The position numbers were made by a program, and so were the translations under genes. DNA of 6,863 nt from UBA7398 sp964567545 (GTDB lineage: Bacteria; Actinomycetota; Actinomycetes; Nanopelagicales; Nanopelagicaceae). The stretch spans positions 1-6,863 of the forward strand of contig CAZMNB010000058.1 of the NCBI GenBank assembly GCA_964567545.1, in the 5' to 3' direction. Under the pieces are notes generated by a model that was given only the letters and a program-made list of their open reading frames with translations, made no database searches and had not been told where the DNA came from. Positions 6,464-6,863 of the stretch are shown one piece after another. Positions within the stretch are counted from its first letter, which is position 1, and every line of letters begins with the position of its first letter.

Positions 6464-6644
6464 TTCTTGTTAACTCGGGCATTTGGCTCAATTCACCACC
6501 TAAGTGACCTATAACTCATGGAGCCCAGTTTGGTGATAGCACCTCTTTCCATCTAAGTTTGGGCGCGGATTAGGCCACTTCCCTTTGCCAAAGCCGCGGA
6601 ATACTCGAAAACTCACCTTTTCCTGATTTTTAAGGAGCTCGATT
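6464..6644 (+). other. Non-coding leader between atpZ and atpB
   Basis: This is the longest gene-free stretch in the window. I find no ORF of useful size; the ATG at 6518 gives only 12 codons. It can form a weak hairpin pairing GCCCAG (6523-6528) with TTGGGC (6559-6564), enclosing a small GGTG/CACC stem (6532-6535 with 6540-6543). A second possible stem pairs CGCGG (6564-6568) with CCGCG (6594-6598), with GGC/GCC inside it. A TATAAC box at 6510-6515 could be a -10 element but lacks a well-spaced -35. It may be an untranslated leader that adjusts atpB expression, or hold a secondary promoter. Confidence 0.4.
6632..6637 (+). promoter_or_regulatory. Strong ribosome-binding site that fixes the atpB TTG start
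   Basis: AAGGAG lies seven bases before the TTG at 6645. There is no ATG or GTG at a suitable distance in the atpB frame, and an in-frame TGA lies upstream at 6624-6626, so this site decides the start codon. Confidence 0.8.
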
Positions 6645-6863
6645 TTGTCGCTGTTGCTATCAAAAGCAGACAATGGTTTCACGCCACCTAGCGCCGCCGA
6701 CTTTGAATTCCAACCAATATTTGGTCATAGCATCTATTTCACCAAGCCAGTTTTTATGGTTTTTCTTTCAGTAATAGTAATTTCAGTTTTCTTTATAACT
6801 TCGGCGCGTAAGGCCGCAATTGTTCCATCTCGAATGCAATTTGCCGGGGAAGCCGTCTATGGC
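6645..6863 (+). CDS. atpB: ATP synthase F0 subunit a, N-terminal part (3' end outside window)
   Basis: Subunit a is the membrane stator that forms the two proton half-channels against the c-ring. Seventy-three codons are visible, open to the window edge in frame. After a short polar N-terminus (NGFTPPSAADFEFQPIFG), a first membrane helix of about 20 residues begins near TKPVFMVFLSV. It is followed by TSARKAAIVPSRMQFAGEAVYG, which matches the actinobacterial subunit a pattern of basic residues, VP, and QF.GE.VYG. The catalytic arginine helix is beyond the window. The start is a TTG supported by the AAGGAG seven bases upstream; a TTG at codon 4 is less well spaced. The c, b/delta, alpha, gamma, beta and epsilon genes would be expected to follow. 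Confidence 0.93.
   Translation, partial: MSLLLSKADNGFTPPSAADFEFQPIFGHSIYFTKPVFMVFLSVIVISVFFITSARKAAIVPSRMQFAGEAVYG

Noticed and set aside
6483..6515. TTGGCT and TATAAC as a promoter for atpB
   Set aside because: The spacer is 21 bases, outside the usual 16-19, and no better -35 is present.

Overview
The window looks like a core chromosomal segment of an AT-rich actinobacterium. The order is rho, rpmE (L31), prfA (RF1), prmC, a TsaC/Sua5-family gene, glyA, a WecA/TagO-type glycosyl-1-phosphate transferase, an AtpI-like membrane protein, atpZ, atpB. All genes are on the + strand and closely packed. From memory, this is the arrangement of Mycobacterium tuberculosis Rv1297-Rv1304 (rho to atpB), and of the Streptomyces locus that also carries glyA after the Sua5-type gene. 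The AT-rich codon use, very short spacers and compact layout suggest a streamlined lineage such as the freshwater acI/Nanopelagicales group. That placement is inference, not proof.

Layout. Bases 1-363 hold the C-terminal end of Rho. The 93-base gap to rpmE contains an 11-bp hairpin that could be an L31 autoregulatory leader. rpmE ends at a strong intrinsic terminator (689-731), which separates rho-rpmE from the next unit. From 782 to 3421 lies a translation-related trio: RF1, the PrmC methyltransferase that modifies the RF1 GGQ glutamine, and a TsaC-like protein. glyA (3432-4715), the membrane-bound sugar-1-phosphate transferase (4734-5828) and the AtpI-like gene (5821-6237) follow with gaps under 20 bases or an 8-base overlap. 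A promoter-like pair placed for a leaderless transcript precedes atpZ (6275-6463). A 181-base non-coding leader and a strong Shine-Dalgarno site then lead into a TTG-started atpB that runs off the window.

The genes fall into four groups: transcription termination (Rho), translation (L31, RF1, PrmC and, by homology, t6A synthesis), one-carbon metabolism (GlyA), and cell envelope plus energy (lipid-linked glycan initiation, ATP synthase).

I see no mobile element, CRISPR array, phage gene, tRNA or rRNA, and no sign of a new multigene system. The most unusual item is the TsaC/Sua5-family protein. It sits in its conserved place and keeps the fold's structural motifs, but it has lost the family's K-x-R / S-x-N signature and most of the PTDTVYG motif.
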